Shown here piece after piece: positions 45,723 to 54,837 of a stretch of 64,000 bases of DNA. Made by a program: the position numbers and the translations under genes. The stretch spans positions 3,038,001 to 3,102,000 of the forward strand of contig OY759767.1 of the NCBI GenBank assembly GCA_963662705.2. Reading direction: 5' to 3'. The stretch's first letter is position 1. Each line of letters begins with the position of its first letter. A model generated the notes under the pieces. It was given only the letters and a program-made list of their open reading frames with translations. It was not told the DNA's origin and did not search any database. This stretch comes from JAPPHA01 sp963662705. Its GTDB lineage: Bacteria; Pseudomonadota; Alphaproteobacteria; Rhodobacterales; Rhodobacteraceae.

Positions 45723-46886
45723 ATGGCACCGGAATACGCGGACTTTTCCCGCGAGGAATTCGAAGATCGCTACGCCAGGACGCGTGCGCTGATGGACGAA
45801 AAGAACATCGACGCGCTTCTCGTCACCGAACGTCTCAACTACCAGTACTTCACGGGGCACCGGTCGGAGCAATGCGCCGTCGACAAGATCCGCTCCTACG
45901 TGTTCATCCTGCCGAAGGACGGCGAACCGACCCTGATCACCATGCCGTTCGAGGTCGCACAGGTCGAGCAGACGACCTACATCACGGACATCCGGACGAC
46001 CGGCAGCCTGACAGGGCATCCGGAATTCATCGTCGGCGTCCTTGGGGACCTCGGATTGTCGAGGTCCCGCATCGGTTGCGAACTTGGCCGGGAACAGTAC
46101 CTGGGCATAAGCCATTCCGGCTTCCGCGACATCGCGGAAAGCCTTCCCCTCGCCGAGTTGACGGACGCAGCCGACATCATCCTGGCGGTTCGGAACGTGA
46201 AGTCGCCGAAAGAAATCGAATACATGCGCCGCGCCGCGGTCATCAATGCCGAGGCGCAGGTGAAGACGTTCAACGAGGTGCACGCCGGGATGACCGAGAA
46301 CGAGGTCGCCAGGGTCCTCCGCCGGAATCTCGTCGCGGGAGGCGCCGAGAAAATCTCGCTTCTCTGCGTGATGTCCGGCTCCAACGAAAAGGGCATCGTG
46401 CTGCTGCCGACCGATCGCGTGATCCGAAAGGGCGAGACACTGGGCTTCGACGTCGGTGTCTCCTGGCGCGGTTACTGGTCCGATCTCGCGCGGACCGCTT
46501 CGATCGGCGCACCGTCGGCAGAGCTTTCGGAGTTCTACCGCTGGATGATGCAGCTGCGCCACGATTGCAACCAGCAGCTTCGCGCAGGCAACAGGCCCGC
46601 AGACGTGATCCGCGTGGTCGACGGCTACCTCGCAGAACGCGGTCTCGCGACAATGGGCGTCGGGCGCGTCGGCCACGGGGTCGGCATCGACACCACCGAA
46701 TACCCGTCGCTCGCCGCCTTCGAGGACGTCTCCTTCGAGCCCGGAAACGTCTTCGCCTGCAATCCCAATTTCTCGAATCACCTGGGCTTCATCAACGCGG
46801 AAGACAACTGGGCAGTGACCGAAGGCGATCCGGACCTCCTGTCGGCCCCCGCGGCAGAGTGGGATATCCCGGTGGTCGACGCGTGA
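45723..46886 (+). CDS. M24-family (creatinase/Xaa-Pro peptidase-like) hydrolase, nonstandard metal site
   Basis: A 387-residue pita-bread hydrolase. The N-terminal creatinase domain (ALLVTERLNYQYFTGHRSEQ) is followed by the catalytic domain. Ligand positions read FDVGVSWRGYWSDLART (two Asp), VGRVGHGVGIDTTEYPS (His), then FACNPNFSNHLGF where most M24 peptidases have an EPG Glu, and NAEDNWAVTEGD (last Glu). Replacement of that Glu points away from a normal dimetal peptidase and toward creatinase/EutD-type C-N hydrolases. The start follows the operator by 10 bp. It is the first gene of the plus arm. Confidence 0.88.
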   Translation: MAPEYADFSREEFEDRYARTRALMDEKNIDALLVTERLNYQYFTGHRSEQCAVDKIRSYVFILPKDGEPTLITMPFEVAQVEQTTYITDIRTTGSLTGHPEFIVGVLGDLGLSRSRIGCELGREQYLGISHSGFRDIAESLPLAELTDAADIILAVRNVKSPKEIEYMRRAAVINAEAQVKTFNEVHAGMTENEVARVLRRNLVAGGAEKISLLCVMSGSNEKGIVLLPTDRVIRKGETLGFDVGVSWRGYWSDLARTASIGAPSAELSEFYRWMMQLRHDCNQQLRAGNRPADVIRVVDGYLAERGLATMGVGRVGHGVGIDTTEYPSLAAFEDVSFEPGNVFACNPNFSNHLGFINAEDNWAVTEGDPDLLSAPAAEWDIPVVDA

Positions 46887-46968
46887 GGTGCCGGGCAGAA
46901 ACGATACGTGGTCGCGCGGGATGGCGTTCGCGCGAAACCTCAAACGCCAAACTGGAAGGAGTTGAACG

Positions 46969-47820
46969 ATGACATTACCTTGGAAACATAAACTCTTGGC
47001 ACTGGGTATCGCGGCAGCGGTGGCGGCTGGGTTGCCTTCCGCGCACGCCGCGGGCCTCATGGACGAGGCTAGGGGCGACGGGCTGAATGTCGCATTCTAC
47101 AATTTCAAGCCCTACGCCTACATGGACGAGAACGGCGTCCTTACCGGAACCGATGTCGATACGCTGAAGGCGGTACTCGAGAAACTCGGTGGCAAGATCG
47201 GGGACGCCAAGGCAATCGAATGGGGTGCGCTGATACCAGGCGTCAAGTCGGGACGCTTCGACGTGGTCGCAGCGGGCATGTTCGTCACGCCGAAACGTTG
47301 CGCAGAGGTCCGGTTCTCGGAACCGACATTCGGGATTCAGCAAACGCTGATCGTGGTAAAAGGCAATCCGCACGGTGTCGTCGATTATGATTCCATCGCG
47401 GAAAAAGGCCTGACCGTCGCGGTCGTCTCCGGTGCCGCGCAGACCGGTTATGCCGAGTCCTCGGGCGTTCCGGACGACAAGATCATGCAGATTCCCGACA
47501 ACCCGACGGCAATCGCGGCACTCCGTGCCGACAGGGCCCAGGTCTATGCGCTGTCCGTCCCCGGAAGCCGGGAAGTGGTGCGGGGCGTACCGGAACAGGA
47601 CCTGGAAATGGTCCCGGCGTTCAAGATCGTGGCGGGAGAACTCGCCATGCCGCACGGTGCGTTCGCGTTCCGCAAGGATGACGGCGACTTCGTCGATGCC
47701 TTCAACGCTGAACTGACGGCCTTCATCGGTTCGCCGGACCACCTGGCGATTTTCGAATTGCACGGGATGGAAGCGGACGAACTTCCCTCCCAGAAAACCG
47801 CCGAACTGTGTGAAGGCTAG
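46969..47820 (+). CDS. Amino-acid-type ABC transporter substrate-binding protein (EhuB-like)
   Basis: A periplasmic family-3 solute-binding protein of 283 residues. A Sec signal peptide spans residues 1-27 (hydrophobic core LLALGIAAAVAAGLP, cleavage after SAHA). The mature part has FYNFKPYAYMDENGVLTGTD, WGALIPGVKSGRFDVVAAGM and FVTPKRCAEVRFSEP, closely following ectoine-binding EhuB proteins. This suggests a small zwitterionic ligand. AAGGAG precedes the ATG. It lies 82 bp after the M24 gene, and a strong hairpin separates it from the sulfatase gene. Confidence 0.9.
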   Translation: MTLPWKHKLLALGIAAAVAAGLPSAHAAGLMDEARGDGLNVAFYNFKPYAYMDENGVLTGTDVDTLKAVLEKLGGKIGDAKAIEWGALIPGVKSGRFDVVAAGMFVTPKRCAEVRFSEPTFGIQQTLIVVKGNPHGVVDYDSIAEKGLTVAVVSGAAQTGYAESSGVPDDKIMQIPDNPTAIAALRADRAQVYALSVPGSREVVRGVPEQDLEMVPAFKIVAGELAMPHGAFAFRKDDGDFVDAFNAELTAFIGSPDHLAIFELHGMEADELPSQKTAELCEG

Positions 47821-47841
47821 TCACCACGGACGGGTGACCAG

Positions 47842-47873
47842 GCCGGCGCCGCCCTGCCCGGTGCGGCGCCGGC
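47842..47873 (+). promoter_or_regulatory. Strong intercistronic hairpin after the binding-protein gene
   Basis: GCCGGCGCCGC and GCGGCGCCGGC form a perfect 11-bp G+C stem with a 10-base loop, 21 bp after the stop. No T-run follows, so it is more likely an mRNA-stabilising or attenuating structure that raises binding-protein levels over the transporter, as known for other ABC operons. Confidence 0.6.
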
Positions 47874-47940
47874 AGCCGAGCGACACCGATGCCATTTGAC
47901 GTCCAGCATCTGCACGGCTGACGGGCAGCAGGACACGGCG

Positions 47941-49473
47941 ATGCGCCCGAACATTCTTTTCCTGATGATCGACCAGCAGGCCGCGTCGGCCTTGTCCGTC
48001 TACGGAGGAACCACCGCCAGGACACCGAACATCCAGAGGCTGGCGGACAGGGGCGTTGTATTCGAGAACGCCTATACGAACTTCCCGGTCTGCGCGCCGT
48101 CGAGGTTCTCGATGATGAGCGGGCGGCACGCGAGCAGGATCGAATGCTATGACAACGCCGCGGAATTCAGGGCGTCGATTCCGACAATCGCCCACTACCT
48201 GCGGACTCTCGACTACCAGACGACGCTTTGCGGAAAGATGCATTTCATCGGCCCGGATCAGCTGCACGGATACGAGGAACGGCTGACGCCGGAGATTTAT
48301 TCGGCCGACTTCCGCACGCTGCCGCAGTGGGACGGCGAGGACGACGACTTTGCAACCAATGCCCGCGAGGCCCTCGTCGAGGCGGGGCCGGTGCCGCGAA
48401 CCGTCCAGATGGACTACGACGAAGAGGTGGGATTCCATGCGGTTCAGAAGCTGTTCGACCTGGCCAGGAGCGACGATACGCGCAACTTCTTCCTGACCGT
48501 GTCCTTCACCCATCCTCATGAGCCTTTTCTCTGCAGGCAGGAGCACTGGGACCGGTACACGGATCTCGAAATCGACCTGCCGCGGGTGGGAGAAATCGCG
48601 GACTCAGACCTGGACGAACACAGCAGGAGAATATTCCGCCATTACAACCTTCCCGCGCCGGGGATCACCGAACAGCACGTCCGGAACGCGCGGCGCGCCT
48701 ACTACGGCTCGATGTCCTACGTCGACGACATGATCGGGCGCATACTGGGAACACTCGAGGAGACGGGCCTCGCTGACGAGACGTTCATCGTGCTCGCGTC
48801 CGACCACGGCGAGATGCTCGGCGAACGCGGGATGTGGTTCAAGAAGGTGTTCTTCGAGAACGCCGTGCGGATTCCGCTGATTCTCTGCGGACCGGGATTC
48901 GAATCGACGCGGATCCGGGAAAACGTGTCGCTCGTCGACCTGCTGCCGACTTTCGTCGACATCGCCGATCCGTCCGGTTCACTTGAACCCGTCCAGCCCG
49001 TTGACGGGAACAGCATCGTCCCGCTGGCCCGGGGAACCGCCCGGGACTGGCCCGACACGGTCTTCAGCGAGATGACCTGCGAGGGCGTCGTCGAACCGGT
49101 CATGATGGTGAAACGAGGGCACCACAAATACATCTGTTCGGCGTCCGTTCCCCCGCTGCTCTTCGACCTGGCTGAAGACCCCCACGAACTGGAAAATCTC
49201 GCCGGCCAGGCCCGCGTCGCAGGCCTGGAACAGGAACTCCGGGCCCTCGCGGACGCCACCTGGGGCGACCTGGCGGAGCTTCGGGAAAACATCGTGGCAA
49301 GCCAGAAGGCGCGGTTCCTGGTCCGAGAAGCCCTGGAGAAAGGCAAAGTGTTCTCCTGGGACGACAACCCCCACACGTCCACGGGCGGGCGCTACCTCCG
49401 GCGGGGGGAATCCTACAATGCCTGGAACTATGGCGGTGTCGACCGTTTGCGCGGCCGGCAGAACCCGCGGTAG
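47941..49473 (+). CDS. Formylglycine-dependent sulfatase (choline-sulfatase-like)
   Basis: A 510-residue type I sulfatase. Cys51 in CAPSRFSMMSGR is the residue matured to formylglycine, with Arg55. Metal sites include the Asp in LFLMIDQQ and VLASDHGEMLGERGMWFKK. Segments YDNAAEFRASIPTIAHYLR, GKMHFIGPDQLHGYEERLTP and VSFTHPHEPF follow choline-sulfatase (BetC) closely, so an alkyl sulfate ester is likely. No signal peptide is present, so it acts in the cytoplasm after import. AGGA precedes ATG 47941. Its place between binding protein and permease genes ties it to the imported substrate. Confidence 0.9.
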   Translation: MRPNILFLMIDQQAASALSVYGGTTARTPNIQRLADRGVVFENAYTNFPVCAPSRFSMMSGRHASRIECYDNAAEFRASIPTIAHYLRTLDYQTTLCGKMHFIGPDQLHGYEERLTPEIYSADFRTLPQWDGEDDDFATNAREALVEAGPVPRTVQMDYDEEVGFHAVQKLFDLARSDDTRNFFLTVSFTHPHEPFLCRQEHWDRYTDLEIDLPRVGEIADSDLDEHSRRIFRHYNLPAPGITEQHVRNARRAYYGSMSYVDDMIGRILGTLEETGLADETFIVLASDHGEMLGERGMWFKKVFFENAVRIPLILCGPGFESTRIRENVSLVDLLPTFVDIADPSGSLEPVQPVDGNSIVPLARGTARDWPDTVFSEMTCEGVVEPVMMVKRGHHKYICSASVPPLLFDLAEDPHELENLAGQARVAGLEQELRALADATWGDLAELRENIVASQKARFLVREALEKGKVFSWDDNPHTSTGGRYLRRGESYNAWNYGGVDRLRGRQNPR

Positions 49474-49494
49474 GGCAATGGCGATGATCAATTC

Positions 49495-50274
49495 ATGGAA
49501 CTGCGCCGGAAGTTCCGGGGGATGTTGCCTGGCTGGAAGGAGGCGGTTTCGTTGGTTGGACGGATCGTAGCGGTCGTCGCCCTGACGGGGTTTCTCGTCG
49601 GATTGAGTTTCGCGACGTTTTCCGAGATGCGGATTTTCCTGCCAGCGATGCTGCGCGGAGCCATCGTGACCCTTCAGGTCTCCGTCCTCTCGGCGCTGCT
49701 CTTCTTCGTCATGTCGTTCGTTGCCGGAATCGCCAAGGACAGCCGGGTCGCGCCAATCCGCTGGTCGGCAATCGTCTACATCGAGGTGTTCCGCGGAACG
49801 TCGCTGCTCGTGCAACTTTTCTGGCTGTACTTCGTGCTACCGGAATTCGGAGTCGTGCTCTCGCCGATGACGGCAGGCGTCCTCGGCGTCGGACTCAACT
49901 TCGGCGCCTATGGCGCGGAAATCGTTCGCGGTGCGTTGGCCGCCGTACCGCGGGGGCAACTCGAAGCCTCCGTCGCACTCAACCTGTCCGAGTGGAAACG
50001 CCTCGTGCGCATCGTGATCCCCCAGGCGGTTATCGTGATGATACCCGGCATGACAAACCTGACGATCGAGATGATCAAGGCGACGGCGCTGGTTTCCGCC
50101 GTGACGCTTGTCGACATCACCTACGCGTCCGTGCAGCAAAACCAGCTCCACTACCGCACGCTCGAGATCTTCACGATCACCGTGATGCTTTACTACTGCT
50201 TCGCCCAGTTCGTTCGCTTTGCCGGCGATGCGCTCGAAGACCGGTTCTCCCGGCACCTGAGACGGGGGCACTGA
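49495..50274 (+). CDS. ABC transporter permease, amino-acid type (EhuC-like)
   Basis: A 259-residue inner-membrane permease of the His/Glu/ectoine type. There are about five helices, and the conserved IEVFRGTSLLVQLFWLYFVL lies near residue 97. The EAA loop EIVRGALAAVPRGQLEASVA, which contacts the ATPase, lies near residue 142. It has a basic N-terminal extension of about 35 residues. It begins 21 bp after the sulfatase gene. Confidence 0.9.
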   Translation: MELRRKFRGMLPGWKEAVSLVGRIVAVVALTGFLVGLSFATFSEMRIFLPAMLRGAIVTLQVSVLSALLFFVMSFVAGIAKDSRVAPIRWSAIVYIEVFRGTSLLVQLFWLYFVLPEFGVVLSPMTAGVLGVGLNFGAYGAEIVRGALAAVPRGQLEASVALNLSEWKRLVRIVIPQAVIVMIPGMTNLTIEMIKATALVSAVTLVDITYASVQQNQLHYRTLEIFTITVMLYYCFAQFVRFAGDALEDRFSRHLRRGH

Positions 50275-50277
50275 CCC

Positions 50278-50943
50278 ATGGACTGGCGATGGGATTTCAC
50301 CTTCGAAGTCGTCGTTCCCCGCCTTTGGGAGGCCGCCGGAATCACGGTGTACGCGACCTTCGCGTCGTTCCTCCTTGCACTGGTCGGAGGGCTGGTGCTG
50401 ATGCTTCTCAAGACCTCGAGCAACCGGGTCGTCTCGCGGGTCGTCACGGAATTCATCGAGCTCATTCGGGCAACGCCGCTGCTCGTTCAGATCTTCTTCC
50501 TGTTTTTCCTCCTGCCCGAGGTCGGCATAACGCTGCCGCCTCTGACGACAGGCATAATTGCGATCGCGCTCTACAACTCGACCCTTTGCGCCGAGGTCTA
50601 CCGCGCCGGCCTGCATGCGGTGCCGCGCGGCCAGTGGGAAGCCGCAACGGCGCTCAACCTGTCAACCTTCCGAACGTTCCGGAAGATCATCATCCCGCAG
50701 TCGCTGCCGCCGATCGTGCCCGCGCTCGGCAACTACCTGATCGCGATCTTCAAGGAGACTCCCCTGCTCTCTTTCGTGGCGGTCGGCGAAATCATGCACG
50801 CATCGAAGCTGATCGGCTCCGAGTATTACCGCTTCACCGAAGCCGTCACGATCGCCGGTATCTTCTTCCTCGTCATGAGCCTCGTTTCGGCGCAGTTGGT
50901 GCGGCTCGTCGAGAATTTCGTAAAACGGAGCATTCAGAGGTGA
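50278..50943 (+). CDS. ABC transporter permease, amino-acid type (EhuD-like)
   Basis: The second permease (221 aa), pairing with the upstream one to form the pore. FIELIRATPLLVQIFFLFFL lies near residue 60. The EAA loop EVYRAGLHAVPRGQWEAATA, then LNLSTFRTFRKIIIPQSLPP, lies near residue 103. It follows the first permease by 3 bp, and its stop overlaps the GTG of the ATPase gene. Length is normal. Confidence 0.92.
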   Translation: MDWRWDFTFEVVVPRLWEAAGITVYATFASFLLALVGGLVLMLLKTSSNRVVSRVVTEFIELIRATPLLVQIFFLFFLLPEVGITLPPLTTGIIAIALYNSTLCAEVYRAGLHAVPRGQWEAATALNLSTFRTFRKIIIPQSLPPIVPALGNYLIAIFKETPLLSFVAVGEIMHASKLIGSEYYRFTEAVTIAGIFFLVMSLVSAQLVRLVENFVKRSIQR

Positions 50944-51716
50944 ACGGACCAAAAATCAGATTCGAAAAGGTTCTCAAGGCCTACGGCGAACTCAGGGTCC
51001 TCGAGGACCTGGATTTCCACGTCGATGAAGGCGAAATCGTTGCGATCATCGGCCCGTCTGGATCCGGAAAGACGACGGTTCTGCGCGTGCTCATGACGCT
51101 GGAAGGAATCCAGGGCGGAACGATCTACGTTGACGGCGAGCCCCTCAACCTGATGCGCCAGAACGACAGGCTCGTACCTGCCAGCAAGGCGCACATCCGG
51201 CGGATACGTTCAAAAATCGGCATGGTGTTCCAGAACTTCAACCTCTTCCCACACATGACGTCGCTTGAGAACTGCATCGAGGCGCCCGTCCAGACCAAGG
51301 GACTGACGAAGGCGGAGGCCACAGACGAGGCCCTGAGACTCCTCGAGATGGTGGGGCTCACCGACAAGCGCGACCACTATCCAAGCCAGCTCTCGGGTGG
51401 CCAGCAACAGCGCGTGGCGATCGCCCGGGCCCTCGCCATGCGGCCGGAAATCCTGCTGTTCGATGAACCGACATCGGCGCTGGACCCCGAAATGGTCGGC
51501 GAAGTCCTGAACGTGATTCGCGACCTGGCAAAGTCCGGCGACTACACGATCCTCCTGGTCACCCATCAGATGGGATTCGCCCGCGAGGTTTCGGACAGGG
51601 TTTGCTTTTTCGACGGAGGCGCGATGGTCGAGGAAGGCAGGCCCGACGAGATCTTCGGAAATCCGGGGAATGAACGGCTGAAACAGTTCCTGAGCAAGGT
51701 CCTCGAAGCAACATGA
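50940..51716 (+). CDS. Amino-acid ABC transporter ATP-binding protein (EhuA-like)
   Basis: The 258-residue ATPase of the importer. Walker A is GPSGSGKTTVLR near residue 38, the Q-loop is MVFQNFNLFPHMTSLEN, the signature is LSGGQQQRVAIARALAM, Walker B is ILLFDEPTSALDPE and the H-loop is LLVTHQMGFARE. The GTG start at 50940 overlaps the permease stop; longer frames upstream are read-through in another frame of the permease genes. Its stop overlaps the amidase ATG (ATGA), so transporter and amidase are translationally coupled. Confidence 0.95.
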   Translation: MNGPKIRFEKVLKAYGELRVLEDLDFHVDEGEIVAIIGPSGSGKTTVLRVLMTLEGIQGGTIYVDGEPLNLMRQNDRLVPASKAHIRRIRSKIGMVFQNFNLFPHMTSLENCIEAPVQTKGLTKAEATDEALRLLEMVGLTDKRDHYPSQLSGGQQQRVAIARALAMRPEILLFDEPTSALDPEMVGEVLNVIRDLAKSGDYTILLVTHQMGFAREVSDRVCFFDGGAMVEEGRPDEIFGNPGNERLKQFLSKVLEAT

Positions 51717-53179
51717 CATGGACCGAAACAATGTCTCCTGATCCCGTCACGGCAACCCCGGGCCGCTATCCCGACATATCGGCGCTCCTCGCGGCATTCC
51801 GGGTCGGCGAAACGACGGCCCGGGAGGCACTCGAGTCCTGTTTCGAACGCATCGCCGCACTGAACACGACCGTCAATGCGGTTGTCCACCTGGAGGCGGC
51901 AAATGCCCGCCGGAAGGCTGACCGTTGCGACCTGGAGCGGCGCGGTGGAAGGAAGGTCGGATCGCTCCACGGCGTTCCGGTCACAGTGAAGGAGTGTTTC
52001 GATTGGGCCGGGAGACCGACGACATGGGGCGACCCCGACCGGAAAGAGCATGTTGCGGACAGGGACTCGGTTATCGTCGAACGGCTACGGAAGGCCGGTG
52101 CAATCATTGTCGGGAAAACGAACATCCCTGCCTACCTCGGTGATTGGGAAACCTGCAACCCGCTGCATGGACCGACCCGAAACCCCCACGACATGGAACG
52201 CAGCGCCGGAGGATCATCGGGCGGCGGGGCGGCGGCCGTTGCGTCCGGCATGAGCTACGCCGACATCGGCAGCGATCTTGGAGGCTCGGTCCGCCTTCCG
52301 GCCCACTATTGCGGCACCTTCGGACTCAAGCCGACCTGGGGGCTGATTCCGATGCGCGGCCACGGGCCGCATGGCGAATTGCGGGAGCCGGATATCGGCG
52401 TGGCGGGGCCGATTACACGCTCGGCCCGTGATGCCGCGATGATCCTGCAGGTCCTTTCCGGACCGGCGGACCGTGCGTCGCCGTGGGCCGTTCGGCTGCC
52501 GCGGGCAGATCTGCGCCCGCTTCGCGACCTCAGGGTCGCGGTGTTCCTGACCGACGACATTTGCCCGGTCGACAGGGCATACCTCGACCGGCTTGAACGC
52601 CTTTCCGCGGTGCTAGCCGGGGCGGGTGCGACCGTCGGGCCGCGCGCCTGCCCGGACGTCGACCTCGCCCGCCAGACAGAAATCATGAACCTCCTCGTCC
52701 GGGCGGAAACCTCGACGAGACCTGTGTTGTCTTCCTCCCGGCGGCAGGGTGCCGGACGCCGCGCCAACTGCGGGCATGGCCATGCGGAAATCAACGCCAG
52801 GGGCGCGAATCTCCCGCACCGTGCCTGGCTCGAGTTGCACGAGGAGCGCCTCCGCATTGGCCGGGAATGGTCCCGTTTCTTCAGGGAATACGATCTACTG
52901 GCGTGTCCGGCAGGCGCATGTACGGCCCCGCTTCTCGAGATGGTCGAAGACGTCACGATGCGAACGGTACCGGTCAACGGCGGGCGGCGGCCGGTCCTGG
53001 AACAACATTTCTGGTTTGGGCTCGCGAGCCTTCCGGGACTGCCGGCAATCTGCATGCCGTTGCGCCGGGCGGCCGGAGACCTGCCGGCGGGCGTCCAGCT
53101 GGTTTCGTCACGTTACGCGGATCTCGCGCTGTGCCGTTTCGCGGAAATGTTCCGTGAAATCGAGGGAAAGAACGCATGA
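51713..53179 (+). CDS. Amidase-signature family enzyme
   Basis: A 488-residue hydrolase of C-N amide bonds with the Ser-cisSer-Lys triad: Lys in GVPVTVKECFDW near residue 93, cis-Ser in RSAGGSSGGGAAAVASGM near 168, and the nucleophile Ser in DIGSDLGGSVRLPAHYCG near 190. The C-terminal region is variable. No signal peptide is seen, so it is cytoplasmic. It is coupled by four-base overlaps to the ATPase gene before it and the GntR gene after it, which places it in the degradation of the imported compound. The exact substrate is unknown. Confidence 0.92.
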   Translation: MTWTETMSPDPVTATPGRYPDISALLAAFRVGETTAREALESCFERIAALNTTVNAVVHLEAANARRKADRCDLERRGGRKVGSLHGVPVTVKECFDWAGRPTTWGDPDRKEHVADRDSVIVERLRKAGAIIVGKTNIPAYLGDWETCNPLHGPTRNPHDMERSAGGSSGGGAAAVASGMSYADIGSDLGGSVRLPAHYCGTFGLKPTWGLIPMRGHGPHGELREPDIGVAGPITRSARDAAMILQVLSGPADRASPWAVRLPRADLRPLRDLRVAVFLTDDICPVDRAYLDRLERLSAVLAGAGATVGPRACPDVDLARQTEIMNLLVRAETSTRPVLSSSRRQGAGRRANCGHGHAEINARGANLPHRAWLELHEERLRIGREWSRFFREYDLLACPAGACTAPLLEMVEDVTMRTVPVNGGRRPVLEQHFWFGLASLPGLPAICMPLRRAAGDLPAGVQLVSSRYADLALCRFAEMFREIEGKNA

Positions 53180-53865
53180 GCCCGGAGGACAGGATGGAAG
53201 GCACGCTGCTCAATTACGGAGACGGCCCGCGCGCCATCTACGAGGAACTCAAACAGCGCATCATCGCGGGCGAACTGGAGGGGGGCAGTGAGCTGAAAAT
53301 CATGCCGCTCGCGAGCGAACTCGGCGTCAGCATCGTCCCGGTCCGCGAGGCGATCCGTATCCTGGCTGCAGAGGACCTGATCATTCTCAGGCCGCGCCGC
53401 AGCCCCGTCGTCGCGAAGGTCGAACAGCGGGACCTCATTGAAATCAACAGGATTCGCGGCGCCCTTGAACCCGTTGTCCTCGAAGACGCCGTGCCGAGGC
53501 ACACGCCGGATACCCTGGCAGGCTGCGAGTCGCTGCTGGAGCAGGATCGCGCATGCTGCGACCTGTGGGAAAAGGTGGAACTCAACAGGCGGTTTCACCT
53601 GGCGCTACTCGCGCCGTCGCCCTTCAATCGGACCATTTCGATCATCTCGGACCAGTACGTGGGCCTGGCGCGCCTGACCCACTTCCGGGTGATGAACGAA
53701 CCCGGACTCATCGATCAGCATCACGTGGAACATGAAGCGATTCTCAACGCGGTCAAGAAAGCGGATGTCACCCTGGCCGCGGCATTGCTGAGAGAGCACA
53801 TCGACAGGGCAACCGGGCGTGCCCGTGAGCTGCTGAACAATTCTGACGCCAAACGAAATGAATGA
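53176..53865 (+). CDS. GntR/FCD-family transcriptional regulator
   Basis: A 229-residue regulator. The N-terminal winged helix (AIYEELKQRIIAGELEGGSE, SELGVSIVPVREAIRILAAE) is followed by an all-helical FCD ligand domain with its metal-site pattern: Asp/Glu near EINRIRGALEP, then NRRFHLALL, HHVEHEAILNAV and LLREHIDRA. Such proteins usually repress catabolic genes until bound by a small acid. It is the last gene of the plus arm, overlapping the amidase stop. It is the obvious candidate to bind the AT-rich dyads at 41001 and 45674. Confidence 0.92.
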   Translation: MSPEDRMEGTLLNYGDGPRAIYEELKQRIIAGELEGGSELKIMPLASELGVSIVPVREAIRILAAEDLIILRPRRSPVVAKVEQRDLIEINRIRGALEPVVLEDAVPRHTPDTLAGCESLLEQDRACCDLWEKVELNRRFHLALLAPSPFNRTISIISDQYVGLARLTHFRVMNEPGLIDQHHVEHEAILNAVKKADVTLAAALLREHIDRATGRARELLNNSDAKRNE

Positions 53866-54837
53866 ACAGCGGGCATCTCTCAGACCGGCAGTTTCCGCCA
53901 GCTGAACGGACAGGCCCTCATATCGCCAAGGCGTGGGACCAGTTCGGATGCCGGTTCGGCGACACCTGAACAAGTAGCATTGCAGTCCACGGCTCCGGTC
54001 AGCCCGTCTTCCATCGAAGCACAACCGTCCGAAATGACGACGAAAATATCATTGTCGTGGAGACCCGGGCGCTCGAGGTCGGCAATGAGTCAACCGATCT
54101 GCGCGTCGGAATGATCCGGGAAGCCTGCAAATGCGGCCTGGAGGCGCGAAATGAGCCTGCGCTGATTGCCCGCCTGGGCCGGCCCGTTTTGGGACCCCGG
54201 TTTTTCGCGGATCGATTTGGTGTTCCTTGGAACCGGACCGGGTGCGACTTTCAGGTCAAGGCGCCCTTACTGGGTCCGGTCCCAACCCTCATCAAAGACA
54301 CCGTCGCGCTTTGTCTGCCTATTCCCAGCCAACCCGAAAGGAGGCATAATCCCGATTCGGTAAAAGGGGCCGTGCAGCAATTTGATACGGTGGAACGCAT
54401 GCCGGGCACAGGGCCGAAATGGGTCATTGGCTGCCAGGAGTTGCCGAAACGGTTGAAACCCCCAGGTACGGCCAGCACCGCCGTCGCGGTGACGGTGTCT
54501 GCACCGCGCAACCCCCGCAGTCCGGTGACCCGTCGGCGTATGGATCGGGAGTTTCTTGCTCGGTCAAGGACATCCTGATGCTTCGGGAGATTCCCGACAA
54601 CGGGGGACGTGTTTGCGGTCTGGGGGTCTCATGCGTTTGATCGCTTGAACCACTGAATTCATGGCTGATGTGCCCCTTGCCCGCACCTGCTTCCAGGTTG
54701 CCCGGATGTCAGTGTCGCCATCACCGGCAGGCACCTGAGGGCCTGTTGCCATCCTGGTGGTTTACCGGTCGGGAAACCGACCTGTGGGCCTTCACGGTCT
54801 TTTGGGACATCATTTCTCCCCGGATGCAGCGCGGCGA
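53866..54837. other. Gene-free stretch of about 970 bp
   Basis: It lies between the GntR gene and the convergent dcd gene. A plus frame at 54057-54578 is open for 173 codons but has chance-like composition and no family resemblance. No terminator, RNA gene or IS end was identified with confidence. Confidence 0.35.

Noticed and set aside
49992..51716. A 574-codon version of the ABC ATPase starting inside the permease genes
   Set aside because: The first 316 codons are out-of-frame read-through of two real permease genes; the ATPase homology starts at GTG 50940.
54057..54578. A 173-codon open frame between the GntR and dcd genes
   Set aside because: Chance-like composition, no ribosome site and no family resemblance.
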